Source: CBDCYS01 sp965224215 (GTDB taxonomy: Bacteria; Acidobacteriota; Terriglobia; Bryobacterales; UBA6623). From it: a stretch of 64,000 nt of DNA. Shown piece after piece: positions 18,570-27,215 of this stretch. The DNA lies in assembly GCA_965224215.1 (NCBI GenBank), contig CBDCYS010000004.1:62001-126000 (forward strand), given 5' to 3'. The notes beneath the pieces were generated by a model, which worked only from the letters and a program-made list of their open reading frames with translations, made no database searches and was not told where the DNA came from. A program made the translations under genes and the position numbers. Position 1 is the first letter of the stretch, and each line of letters begins with the position of its first letter.

Positions 18570-19892
18570 ATGCTATCCAAAGTAAAGCAGCTTGTCGACG
18601 GGATCATCTCCAGCCCCAACATGGTGCAGCGCCGGCCGGAAGTAGATAGCGACCGCGAGAGTAATATCTCTGGGCTTTACATCATTGGCGACCTGGCGGG
18701 TGCTCCCGTTATCAAGCTGGCGATGGCGCAGGGTTTTGAGGTCATCGAACATATCGCCGCCAAATCCGACGCGATCGGCAGCGACCCCAAAGTCGTCGAT
18801 GTGTTGATCGTGGGCGGTGGCGCTTCGGGTTTGAATGCCGCTCTGGCCGCGCAGGAGAGGGGTCTGCGGCATCTGGTTCTTGAGAAAGAAAAGCTTGCCA
18901 ATACCATTGAGAACTTCCCGGAGGGCAAGTGGGTCTACGCCGAGCCCGATAAGACGCTGCCCAAGGGCAAGTTGTGGCTCGACGGCGCGCGCAAAGAGGA
19001 TCTAGTCGCGCGCTGGAATCAGATCGTCGAAGAAAACAAGCTGAATGTGCATACGAGCGAGGGGCTCAAGTCCCTTGAAAAGCAGACGGACGGCAGCTTT
19101 GTCGCCCGCACGGCTCAGGGCAAATACCGCGCGCGCAGGGTGGTACTTGCTACCGGGCAGAGGTGCAATCCCCGCAAGCTCAAAATGCCCGGCGAGGACC
19201 GCGAGCAGGTCTATCACCGCCTCTACAGCCCGAAGCACTACCACGACGAGAACATCATCGTCGTCGGCGGGGGCAATAGCGCGGTCGAGGCCGCGGTCAC
19301 GCTATCGGAGCAGAATCACGTCCAGCTGATTCACCGGCGCGAGAGCTTGGGGCTGGTCTTTCAAGACAACAAGCGCAAGCTGGACGAGGCTGTCGCCGAC
19401 GGACGGATCGAGATCATTTGGAACGCCGGCGTAACTGGATTCGGCGAGAGCGAGGCTTCCGTCCAGGTCAAGGGGGAAGCGGCGGCTCGCACTGTTCCTT
19501 ACCAGCATGCGTTTATTTTGGTTGGGGCGGAGCTGCCATCGCAGTTTCTGAAGTCGCTCGGCATTCGGCTCGAAAACGAGTGGAGCGGGAATCCTGTCCA
19601 GTCGCTTTTGCTTGTGCTGACTGCACTGGTGGGATTGTGGTTCGGCGGCGGCCAGACAGGAGCGCCGGTGCCTCCCCTGGCCGGCTGGGGGCTGGCTGTC
19701 GCATCGCTCGGAGGACTGCTTTTCAGCGGCGTCACCGGGTCACGCTGGTCCTGGCTGGGTATTTCTTTTCTGATCTCCTATACGGTCTATGGCGCCAAGC
19801 TGGGCAACGGCATAGAACTGTGGCCGTATCGTGGCTGGGGTTTCAACGCACTTTCGCTGTTTGATCGGCCTTGGTCATTTTGGTACACCTGA
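18570..19892 (+). CDS. FAD/NAD(P)-dependent oxidoreductase with membrane C-terminus, truncated by IS
   Basis: Thioredoxin-reductase-like flavoprotein. Visible are GLYIIGDLAGAPVIKLA near the N-terminus (a segment usually found at the end of thioredoxin reductases, so the order is permuted), the FAD loop VDVLIVGGGASG, ATGQ, and the NADPH loop IIVVGGGNSAVEAA. No CxxC redox pair was seen. After residue about 340 there are hydrophobic helices (QSLLLVLTALVGLWFGG, WLGISFLISYTVYG). The frame ends at a stop supplied by the terminal repeat of the IS at 19888, so further C-terminal membrane sequence is probably missing. ATG at 18570 is chosen; a TTG at 18549 overlapping the previous stop is an alternative. 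Confidence 0.75.
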   Translation: MLSKVKQLVDGIISSPNMVQRRPEVDSDRESNISGLYIIGDLAGAPVIKLAMAQGFEVIEHIAAKSDAIGSDPKVVDVLIVGGGASGLNAALAAQERGLRHLVLEKEKLANTIENFPEGKWVYAEPDKTLPKGKLWLDGARKEDLVARWNQIVEENKLNVHTSEGLKSLEKQTDGSFVARTAQGKYRARRVVLATGQRCNPRKLKMPGEDREQVYHRLYSPKHYHDENIIVVGGGNSAVEAAVTLSEQNHVQLIHRRESLGLVFQDNKRKLDEAVADGRIEIIWNAGVTGFGESEASVQVKGEAAARTVPYQHAFILVGAELPSQFLKSLGIRLENEWSGNPVQSLLLVLTALVGLWFGGGQTGAPVPPLAGWGLAVASLGGLLFSGVTGSRWSWLGISFLISYTVYGAKLGNGIELWPYRGWGFNALSLFDRPWSFWYT

Positions 19893-20103
19893 ATTATGCA
19901 CAGATTCGGCGTAGCCATCGTCGATGGAGTTGTGGCGATAGCGGCACTCGTGTCAACTCAGTGATTTCGCAAGTCGTCTTTTCTGCTGTTTCCCTCCCCG
20001 TTTGAGCCGCCTCCTGATCCCGGCAGGGCAAAAGCGGGCTGGCAAGCGGCGTGTTCCCAGTACCTTGCAGCGAGTGCATGAAATTTTATGCATGGAGTGC
20101 CCC

Positions 20104-21380
20104 TCAGCTCAGCGCACCCTCCACCACCGGCGCCAAGCTCGATCCCGGCGGCCCCATCGCCCGCAGCCGTCGCATCAGCCGTTCAAACAGGCCCTTTTCC
20201 TGATAATGCTCGCTGTAGCTGACACCCGTTCTGCCGGCGTGCCGCCAGATCTTGGCCGCCACGAACAGAAAACGCAGCCGCGCCGTCGCCAGGGTGGTGT
20301 GCCGCAGCGTCTCCACGCTGGCCTGGGCTTCGCGGTTGAACAGCAGCAGCCAGCAGTTGCGATTGTAGGCCAGCATGGCCAACTGAAAGTGATTGCGGTT
20401 CATGTCAAAGCGGCGCGAGGGATGGGCCGCCAGCCCGGCGTCGTTGTTGGCCTCCTTGATCAGGTTCTCGGCTCCGGCGCGCTGATTGTAAAACCACACC
20501 ACCGCCGCGATCGGCTCGGCCAGATTGGTGACAAACACGCGGTAGGTGTAAGCGCTGGTGGCGAACAACTGGTATTGCTCGGCCGCGCCGGCCTTGGGCT
20601 CGTTTTCGTAACGCAGCGCCAGGAAACGGCAGGCCCGCGCCCAGCCTTGCGGTTGGTAGAGGAATTCGCATTCCGCGTCCGCGTCGGAGCGGGGGGAGGG
20701 TTTCCTTTCTGCTTGCTGCAAGCGCTCGACCAGGCGCCGCGTTTTGCGCGCCACGATGACGAACTGACAAGCCGCCTTTTCATAGGCCTCCACCGCCTCC
20801 CAGCAATAAAAGCCGGAATCGGCCCGCGCCAGGATTTTCTTCACGCCGCCCGGCAAAGTCCGGAAAGCGCTCTCGAGGTGGGCGGCGATCTGTCGGCCCG
20901 TGGGCCGGTCGCCGTTGCGCAACCCGCCCATCAGGTATTCGCGCGTCTCGGCCAGGAAGGTCAGTATCGGCTGGTAGCTGCGCTTGCCCTTGTTCTTGGG
21001 GTTGTAGCTCTTGCGCCCGCCCATCTGGCGGCCGTAGAGGGTATGCACGGTGGTGTCGGTGTCCAGCGTCACCGTCTCCAACTTCACGTGGGCTGCGGCC
21101 CAGACTCGTTCCCGCAGCTGGCGCTGAATGGAAAGGATCTGTTTCGCCACGTTGAGGTGCAGCGAGGCCAGAAAGCGCCACAGCGTGGACTGCGGCGGCA
21201 GACGCGTCACTTGCAAGATGCCGGTCAGGATGGGGTCGCGAGCGATGAAGCGGAGTTGGTTGAGCCGCGCAAAGCCGACATAGAGGCCGAGCACGAGGGC
21301 CAGCACGAACTGGTAGGGGCTCATGGCTCGGGTGATCCGTTTGGTCGTGAGGGTTTCTTCCAGCAGCGCTTGGAAGCCGA
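20104..21380 (-). pseudogene. IS1380 transposase, 5'-truncated copy
   Basis: Nearly identical to residues from about 57 to 481 of the copy 1 transposase, including both aspartate motifs and the glutamate region. The first 56 or so codons and the ribosome site are missing because of the junction at 21380. Translation could start at an internal ATG (21322-21324, MSPYQFVLALV) giving 406 residues, but without the N-terminal basic region it is probably inactive. Confidence 0.85.
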
Positions 21381-21648
21381 CTCCCTACCGCGGCTTGCTG
21401 CCGGTGGTCGGGAGGGCGCTGATCTGAGAGCCTGGCTATGCGCTATGCATAAAATTTTATGCACTAGCCGTAACGCACTGGAAACACGTCACTTCCGAGC
21501 GAGGTTTTGACGACGCGGATTCTGGGCGGGAAGGGAAACCGGACACGGAGAAGCCAAAAGACCAGTTGCCGAGCTACCACCTCACGACGACCGCCAACCC
21601 GCTACGAACGCAGCCACACTCGCAAAGTGAATCTGTGCATAATTCAGG
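21381..21648 (+). repeat. Remnant 3' end of a diverged IS1380-type element
   Basis: Starts with about 20 bp resembling the transposase 5' region (21381-21402), then reads PVVGRALI-stop, the counterpart of the transposase C-terminus PVVEGALS in copy 1, then a 3' non-coding region with the palindrome TGCATAAAATTTTATGCA, ending in GTGCATAATTCAGG. It is clearly related to the right end of copy 1 but with many differences, so it derives from a second lineage of the element. Confidence 0.65.
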
Positions 21649-21695
21649 TGTGACGACGCTGCGAAACTATGCTGAATGGAAATCCGGACTTTGCT

Positions 21696-22724
21696 TCAAG
21701 TGCCAGGCGGATAGTATCCCGCGCGGTGGTCGACCTGAGTATCGGCGTTGAGTTTGACCTTCACCTCGATGCGCCGGAAGCGGCCGTCACTGAAGGGCAC
21801 CGGCGGTGCGTAGCCGAGGATGTACTGACTTTGAACCGCCCCTGAAATGTCAAGAATTGCCTTGTAAAGCGCTTCCAGCTTGGCGCGGGCGTATTCGCCT
21901 GTTCCGACCGTGCGGGCGAAGTTGCCGGCGTCTTGAGGCTTGGAAAGATAGCCTGAGATATCGGAGTGGACGTCCTCCATCGGATGCACTATTCGCCCGC
22001 CGGTTGCTTTGGTCAACTGCTTCAGGTTTTTCTCTTCTTTTTCGTGGAAGCCCCACGCGACCGTGCTGACGCCATAGATCGTAACTTGAGCCCGGTGGGC
22101 CTCGGCGATGACCTCGTCTACCGTATGCTTGCTGGCGTTATCGTGCCCGTCGCCGACAATCACGATCACCTTGCGAGGCTCTCCGGCACCCTGATAGTCG
22201 GTGGACGTCAAGACCTGCTTGCAGGCTTGGAAGGCAGCGTCGATCATCGAGCTGCCGCCGCCATGTTTGAGTTTTCCCATCCTGTCAGCGATCAGGTAAG
22301 GGTCCTTCGTCATCTTGACGAGCATGTCGACTTCCGTGTGGTAGCCGATCAGGAAGCCCTGGTTCTCCCCTCCCTCAGGAATCAAGATGTAGGCCAGGTC
22401 GCCGATAGTCTCCTGATACGTCTTGTAGTAGACCCGCGCGGTGTTGCTAAGATCGATCAGAAAGCCCGCGTAAAGGGGAGGCAGATTCTCTGTGTCCGTG
22501 CTCTTGGTGAAATAGCGAATCTGCACCCGCTTGCCGTCTTCGAAAACTTCGAAGTCCTCTTTGTTCAGGTCGACGATGAATTTGCCATCTTCAGACGAAA
22601 CAGTCACGGGCACGTTCACCACGTTGACGTCGACGCGGATCGGCTCGGTCTCCTCGGGGTCGGTTTCTTGCGCCGTCAAACCGAGACACGTGAGGAGCAG
22701 CGCTACAGCGATTCGCTTTTTCAT
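21696..22724 (-). CDS. VWA domain protein of the acidobacterial VWFA-related type
   Basis: About 342 residues with a signal peptide (MKKRIAVALLLTCLGLTAQ); this ATG is preferred over one four codons upstream. The N-terminal part (VDVNVVNVPVTVSSEDGKFIVDLNKEDFEVFEDG) is the hallmark of the VWFA-related acidobacterial family. The von Willebrand A domain follows, with FLIDLSNTAR in place of a perfect DxSxS metal site, so metal binding may be weak. The exported protein probably mediates protein-protein contacts at the cell surface. Partners are unknown. It lies just outside the right end of the composite transposon. Confidence 0.85.
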   Translation of the reverse strand: MKKRIAVALLLTCLGLTAQETDPEETEPIRVDVNVVNVPVTVSSEDGKFIVDLNKEDFEVFEDGKRVQIRYFTKSTDTENLPPLYAGFLIDLSNTARVYYKTYQETIGDLAYILIPEGGENQGFLIGYHTEVDMLVKMTKDPYLIADRMGKLKHGGGSSMIDAAFQACKQVLTSTDYQGAGEPRKVIVIVGDGHDNASKHTVDEVIAEAHRAQVTIYGVSTVAWGFHEKEEKNLKQLTKATGGRIVHPMEDVHSDISGYLSKPQDAGNFARTVGTGEYARAKLEALYKAILDISGAVQSQYILGYAPPVPFSDGRFRRIEVKVKLNADTQVDHRAGYYPPGT

Positions 22725-22736
22725 CTGACCCGACAA

Positions 22737-23090
22737 CCTTGTTAGTTATTCTACCCCACGCGTCAGTCGTGAAGGGTCACGATGAGCGCTAAGTCCAGTA
22801 AGAAACGAAGGCAAATGTTCGTTGGAAGACAATTCGGCGCTCCGGCGGCTTCTGGGCCGAGCCGCATGGAGCGGGGCTCAGCCAGGCCATCCCCTGGTGC
22901 ATCCGCTCACAGACAGTATCTCCAGCCGCCGAGCAGACGAGGACCTCGGCGGGTGACCTATAATCGCCATTGCGGGCCTAGACTACGCCTGGAGGGATCA
23001 GTCGGCGACTCGGCCACGATGTCGCACTTGGCATGGGATTAGGCACTTTCCGTGGCCGACACGGATGTTGAGCGGATACGGGAGACAAAA
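22737..23090. other. Intergenic region without recognisable gene
   Basis: About 350 bp between divergent genes. Both strands contain short open frames with no convincing protein features. A TATAAT hexamer is present at 22959-22964 without a clear -35 box. Confidence 0.4.
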
Positions 23091-24440
23091 ATGGCAAATC
23101 AATCAGGAGTCAATCGTAGAGACTTTGTGCGTAGCACCGTCGGAGTCGGCGCCATGACTGGATTCGCCGCGCCCATTGCGGCGGCACAGGCGACGGCCAA
23201 GCCTCAGGGATCCAACGACCGCCTCAACGTCGCGATTATTGGCGTTGGCGGACGCGGTTCAAACCTCATGCGGCTCATTCTCGGAATGGCCGAAAGCCGC
23301 GGCGACGTGAAGATCGTAGCCGTTTGCGACGTCTACGAAAAGCGAAAGCAGTTGGCTCAGGAACGCTCGAAGGCTGAGTTCGCAACGCTCGACTATCGAG
23401 AAATCCTGGCGCGTCCCGACATCGATGCCGTGATCGTGGCGACTCCGGACCATTGGCATGGCACGATCGCGTTGGCCGCTATGGAGGCCGGCAAAGACGT
23501 CTATCTCGAAAAGCCGATGACCCACACCATCGAGGAGGCCCGTAAGGTCGCGCAGAAGGTGAAGCAGAACGGCCGCGTCTTGCAGGTGGGTTCGCAAACC
23601 ACCTCGGCCGACCAGTGGTGGAAAGCCCGAAAAGCTATCGAAGACGGCATGATCGGCAAGCTCATCTCCAGCCAGGGGTCCTACCATCGCAACTCCCTCA
23701 ACGGCGAATGGAATTGGACTCCCGAGCGCCGCGGCGACGGTTGGCGAATCGATCCCGATGCCGGGCCTGACGGAAAAGGCGTCAACTACATTGATTGGGA
23801 TATGTGGCTGGGACCGGCGGAAAAAAGATCGTTCGACGCCCAGCGCTACTTCCGCTTTCGAAAGTTCTGGGACTACTCTGGCGGTATCGCCACCGATCTG
23901 TTCTACCACGTCGTCGCTCCGTTGCAGATCTGCTGGGGCGAGGCGCAGTTTCCTTACCGAGTGAGCGCGGGCGGAGGCATCTACGCCTTCCCGGACCGTG
24001 ACGTCCCCGATACGTTCAATGTGATCGCTGACTTCGCCAAGGGCCACTCGCTGATTTTGAGTTCGTCGATGGCGAACTCAACCCACATCCCGGGCCTGAT
24101 TCGTGGCCAGGAAGGTACCATCGTCATGGTCGACCATGGGCGGTTTGAAGGCGAAACCGACCATATCACCGTTTCCTCCGAGCACATCTACCGCGATAAG
24201 TTCGTCAAGAAGTTCGGCTATCAATCCGTGGACATTCCGGTGGAAGACTGCGGGCGCGACGCCCACATGGCGAACTTCTTCGAGTCGATTCGGACGCGCG
24301 AGCAACCCCGCCTCGACGCCGAAACCGGCTACCGCGCCCAGGTGACCATTTCAATGGCAGTGCAGAGTTACCGCGAGGGCCGCGTGCTGTACTTTGATTC
24401 CGACAAAGAGAAAGTCGTCTACGACCCGCCGAAAATCTAG
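23091..24440 (+). CDS. Gfo/Idh/MocA family oxidoreductase with Tat signal
   Basis: About 449 residues. The start at 23091 gives a twin-arginine signal (NRRDFVRSTVGVGAMTGFA) and has a GGGAG ribosome site 7 nt upstream; an in-frame ATG at 23052 is less likely. The NAD(P)-binding Rossmann loop is LNVAIIGVGGRGSNLMRLI. Further motifs are VIVATPDHWHGTIALAAMEAGKDVYLEKPM, which carries the EKP motif of the family. Such exported members are numerous in Acidobacteriota and Planctomycetes and are thought to act in sugar modification or breakdown; the substrate is not predictable. No obvious operon partner. Confidence 0.92.
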   Translation: MANQSGVNRRDFVRSTVGVGAMTGFAAPIAAAQATAKPQGSNDRLNVAIIGVGGRGSNLMRLILGMAESRGDVKIVAVCDVYEKRKQLAQERSKAEFATLDYREILARPDIDAVIVATPDHWHGTIALAAMEAGKDVYLEKPMTHTIEEARKVAQKVKQNGRVLQVGSQTTSADQWWKARKAIEDGMIGKLISSQGSYHRNSLNGEWNWTPERRGDGWRIDPDAGPDGKGVNYIDWDMWLGPAEKRSFDAQRYFRFRKFWDYSGGIATDLFYHVVAPLQICWGEAQFPYRVSAGGGIYAFPDRDVPDTFNVIADFAKGHSLILSSSMANSTHIPGLIRGQEGTIVMVDHGRFEGETDHITVSSEHIYRDKFVKKFGYQSVDIPVEDCGRDAHMANFFESIRTREQPRLDAETGYRAQVTISMAVQSYREGRVLYFDSDKEKVVYDPPKI

Positions 24441-24482
24441 CGATGACCTGAGCCCCGCAATCATCGGCTCGATTGCACCCGC

Positions 24483-24517
24483 AAGTATAATCAAGGCGAC
24501 AAGTATAATCAAGGCGA
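24483..24517 (+). repeat. Direct duplication carrying two TATAAT boxes before the AAA ATPase gene
   Basis: The 17-bp unit AAGTATAATCAAGGCGA occurs at 24483-24499 and 24501-24517, and the second copy ends at the ATG. Each contains TATAAT (24486-24491 and 24504-24509) and an AAGG that could serve as ribosome site in the second copy. Confidence 0.7.
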
Positions 24518-25639
24518 ATGGATAAGCGCGCCGCCCTTTACCAGCAATTCGACCCAGCTCGCCCGTTGGAGGCCGACAGCAACCTCTACGTTGACTGGCA
24601 GCGCGACCTCGCCGACGCACTGGACCGTGACGACCTCAAACCCCGGCTGGCCAACAGCATCTCACTCAGCGGCAACGAACCGGTCACACGGCTGCTCACC
24701 GGCCACCGCGGCGTCGGCAAAACCACCGAGCTGAAGCGCATCAAGCGTATCCTAGAGGGGCCTCAAGGTGCGGGCTTTACCATTGGCCGGAAATACTTCG
24801 TTTCGCTTCTCGCAGCCGAACAATGGCTGGATCTAGAAGACGTCGGTCCCCCGGACATTATCTTCCACATCGTTCGGCAGCTTGTCGAAGACCTGGGGCG
24901 GGCTGGTTTCAACTTCGCCCCCACGAAGTTCGCCGAGTTTTTCAAAACCTTTTGGGACACCATCCAGCAGTCCGAAGTCGAGTTGAAAAGCATGAAGATC
25001 CCGCTCGAGGCGGCGGAGTTCGGGCTGGCCTTCAAGCAGGTTTCGGGAGCGCGCGGAGAGCTTCGCAAGCTGCTCCAAGGGCAGCTTCCGACCATTTACC
25101 ACCTGATTAATGAGGTCATTCTTGCCGAGGCGCGTCAGTGGCTGAAACAGGAGAAGAACTGCGACGATATCCTCGTCATCGTGGACGAGCTGGACCGCAT
25201 CCCGCAAAAGGTCATCAACAAGCAGGGCCTGACCAATCACCTCAACATCTTTCTCGATCACGCCGCGACTCTGCGCTCGCTGAGCTGCAACGTCCTCTAC
25301 ACCATCCCGATTGAGCTGGCCTATAGTCAGCGGCGCGAACGGCTCAAGTCCGCCTACTCGACGGAGATTCTTTCTCTTCCGGTCATCCCGGTCAAGCAAC
25401 GCGACGGCAGCGACTTTCAACCGGGCCTCCAAGCCTTATGTGAGATCGTACGGACTCGCGCCCGCCAAGCCGAGGCCGAAGACTTCTGCGGCCAAGCCCC
25501 GGTGGAGGACGATCCGGACCTCTGGAACGGCCTGTTGCGTGACCTCTTCGTGCTGGAGTACGAAGACGGCCAGGGCCGCTGGTACGACTGGAATCCGCTG
25601 CTGGCCGAGTCCCCGCAGGCCCGGAACGAAGCCTCGTGA
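24518..25639 (+). CDS. AAA-type ATPase
   Basis: 373 residues, cytoplasmic. Walker A is LLTGHRGVGKTTELKRI (about residues 60-76) and Walker B is DILVIVDELDRI (about 214-225). The N-terminal QFDPARPLEADSNLYVDWQRDL and the C-terminal part with paired LFVLEYEDGQGRWYDWNPLL are seen in stand-alone ATPases that are often paired with TPR or WD40 proteins; I cannot name a subfamily with certainty. The stop overlaps the start of the TPR gene by 4 bp (ATGA-type), strongly suggesting translational coupling and a common complex. Confidence 0.8.
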   Translation: MDKRAALYQQFDPARPLEADSNLYVDWQRDLADALDRDDLKPRLANSISLSGNEPVTRLLTGHRGVGKTTELKRIKRILEGPQGAGFTIGRKYFVSLLAAEQWLDLEDVGPPDIIFHIVRQLVEDLGRAGFNFAPTKFAEFFKTFWDTIQQSEVELKSMKIPLEAAEFGLAFKQVSGARGELRKLLQGQLPTIYHLINEVILAEARQWLKQEKNCDDILVIVDELDRIPQKVINKQGLTNHLNIFLDHAATLRSLSCNVLYTIPIELAYSQRRERLKSAYSTEILSLPVIPVKQRDGSDFQPGLQALCEIVRTRARQAEAEDFCGQAPVEDDPDLWNGLLRDLFVLEYEDGQGRWYDWNPLLAESPQARNEAS

Positions 25640-27147
25640 TGCCGGCGAAGCTCAGCGAGGTGTCACTCTCGGTCGAGAACCGCGTCGAGCTGAGGGCGCT
25701 TTGCAACATGCTTGAGCTGGCCTCCGGCTTCACCCTGGGCTTCGTCCGTGTCAATCACAGCGGCCTTCGGGAACGGCTGGTGGACGAGATCAGGCGGCGG
25801 CTGCCTCAAATGCAAATTCAGGAGATCCAGTTGGACCGTCAATCGCGAGCGGGCGTGGTGGCGCAGCTCGAAGACCGGCTTGGGGACGCGCATCCCGGCG
25901 CGTTGTTTGTCCACGGCTTGGAGGGAATGTTCGACCCGAGCCTCGAGCAGTCTCCCAAGTTGGATATCCTCAATCTCAACCGCGACTTTTTCGCCAAGCG
26001 CTTCCCCTGGCCGGTGGTTTTCTGGGTCCCGGAATTTGCCATGCGCGAGTTCAGCCGTCAGGCGCCCGACTTCTGGTCCTGGCGCTCGGGGACCTATCAT
26101 TTCGTCGGGCAAGAAGGCGACGCAGGCGAGACGCTGCAGCAGTTGCCCGGCGCCGATGTCTGGAATATAGACCTGCGAGAGAAACGCGAGCGGCGTGAGA
26201 TTCTTGAGCACCTCGAGGCTGAGCTGAGCGCGTCCGGGCACTCCGATGACCGCTTGCTGGCCGACACTTACTACCTGCTCGGCCAAGCGAATTACTACGA
26301 GGACAGAGACTCGCAGGCTGCACAGTACTTCGAAAAGGCCCTCCCGCTGCTTCGCGAACTGGGCGACAAACGTGGCGAGGCCAACTGCATCAGGAGGTCG
26401 GGCGATGTGGCGCTGCAGCAAGGCCGCCACGAGCAGGCGGAGGCGAGCTACAAACAAGCGCTGCCGATCTATCGCGAAATCGGCGCTCGGATGGGCGAGG
26501 CCAACTGCATCCAGAGTTTGGGCGATGTGGCGCTGCAGCAAGGCCGCCACGAGCAGGCGGAGGCGAGCTACAAGCAAGCGCTGCCGATCTATCGCGAAAT
26601 CGGCGCTCGGCTGGGCGGGGCCAACTGCATCCGGAGTTTGGGCGATGTGGCGCTGCAGCAAGACCGCTACGAGCAGGCGGAGGCGAGCTACAACCAAGCG
26701 CTGGCGATCTATCGCGAAATCGGCGATCGGCTGGGCGAGGCCAACGGCATCCAGCGTTTGGGCGATGTGGCGCTGCGGCAAGACCGCTACGAGCAGGCGG
26801 AGGCGAGCTACAACCAAGCGCTGCCGATCTATCGCGAAATCGGCGCTCGGCTGAGCGAGGCCAACGGCATCCAGAGTTTGGGCGATGTGGCGCTGGGGCA
26901 AGGCCGCTACGAGCAGGCGGAGGCGAGCTACAACCAAGCGCTGCCGATCTATCGCGAAATCGGCGATCGGCTGGGCGAGGCCAATACGCTGCTTTCCATG
27001 GGCCGGCTGGCGCGCGCTACCGGAAAACAGGAGCAAATGAGAAGCAGCTTCCAGCAGGCTGAAACGATTTACAAATCGATTGGCAATGACCACTGGGCCC
27101 AGGTCGCCCGCCAAGAGGCCGTGTCTCACAACGAGCCGCAAGTGTAA
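25636..27147 (+). CDS. TPR protein with degenerate NTPase-like N-terminal domain
   Basis: 503 residues. The N-terminal 190 residues resemble an inactive STAND/AAA module: ALFVHGLEGMF stands in a Walker B-like position and LNLNRDFFAKRFPWPVVFWVPE and APDFWSWRSGTYHF are typical, but no Walker A loop is present. Residues about 210-500 contain seven TPR-like units of 40 residues (GDVALQQGRHEQAEASYKQA). Five are almost identical at DNA level. The gene is translationally coupled to the ATPase upstream, so the active ATPase and this sensor-like solenoid probably work together. Function, possibly in biological conflict or signalling, is inferred from architecture only. Confidence 0.85.
   Translation: MMPAKLSEVSLSVENRVELRALCNMLELASGFTLGFVRVNHSGLRERLVDEIRRRLPQMQIQEIQLDRQSRAGVVAQLEDRLGDAHPGALFVHGLEGMFDPSLEQSPKLDILNLNRDFFAKRFPWPVVFWVPEFAMREFSRQAPDFWSWRSGTYHFVGQEGDAGETLQQLPGADVWNIDLREKRERREILEHLEAELSASGHSDDRLLADTYYLLGQANYYEDRDSQAAQYFEKALPLLRELGDKRGEANCIRRSGDVALQQGRHEQAEASYKQALPIYREIGARMGEANCIQSLGDVALQQGRHEQAEASYKQALPIYREIGARLGGANCIRSLGDVALQQDRYEQAEASYNQALAIYREIGDRLGEANGIQRLGDVALRQDRYEQAEASYNQALPIYREIGARLSEANGIQSLGDVALGQGRYEQAEASYNQALPIYREIGDRLGEANTLLSMGRLARATGKQEQMRSSFQQAETIYKSIGNDHWAQVARQEAVSHNEPQV
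26401..26985 (+). repeat. Tandem array of five 120-bp units within the TPR gene
   Basis: Units start at 26401, 26521, 26641, 26761 and 26881 (each GGCGATGTGGCGCTG), with exact 120-bp spacing, no indels and only a few substitutions per unit. Each encodes one 40-residue TPR. Flanking TPR units on both sides are more diverged, which points to recent duplication or gene conversion of the central units. Confidence 0.92.
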
Positions 27148-27215
27148 GCGAGCCGAAAGTGTAGAGGCTGGTTTCCCTGCCACAGGCCGAGCTGAGTGTT
27201 CGCATGATGGAGTAG

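Larger units (their letters stand above)
15409..21648. mobile_element. Putative composite transposon bounded by inverted IS1380-type copies
   Basis: Two related IS copies in opposite orientation (15409-17208 and 19888-21648) enclose 2.7 kb of cargo: a 5'-truncated amidohydrolase, an intact membrane/zinc-ribbon gene and a 3'-truncated flavoprotein. The 5 bp outside the left end (15404-15408) and outside the right end (21649-21653) are both TGTGA, while the inner flanks (TGTCA and GTACA) do not match each other. This is the pattern expected if the whole 6.24-kb unit moved as one. Both outer ends carry the 14-bp terminal repeat CCTGAATTATGCAC. A 5-bp match could arise by chance. Confidence 0.6.
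19888..21648 (-). mobile_element. IS1380-type element, copy 2, chimeric and truncated
   Basis: The left end (19888) is the transposase-3' end of the 1800-bp element, in reverse orientation. Homology to copies 1 and 3 runs to about 21380 and then stops inside the transposase 5' region. The remaining 268 bp to 21648 match the opposite (3') end of a related but diverged element in forward orientation. The chimera therefore carries the same type of end on both sides and lacks the true left end of copies 1 and 3. Confidence 0.75.

Noticed and set aside
22782..23042. 86-codon frame between the VWFA and oxidoreductase genes
   Set aside because: Composition is Arg/Pro/Ser-rich filler without ribosome site or similarity I can recognise.
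26401..26985. Possible CRISPR or other non-coding repeat array
   Set aside because: Units are 120 bp without spacers and encode in-frame TPRs.
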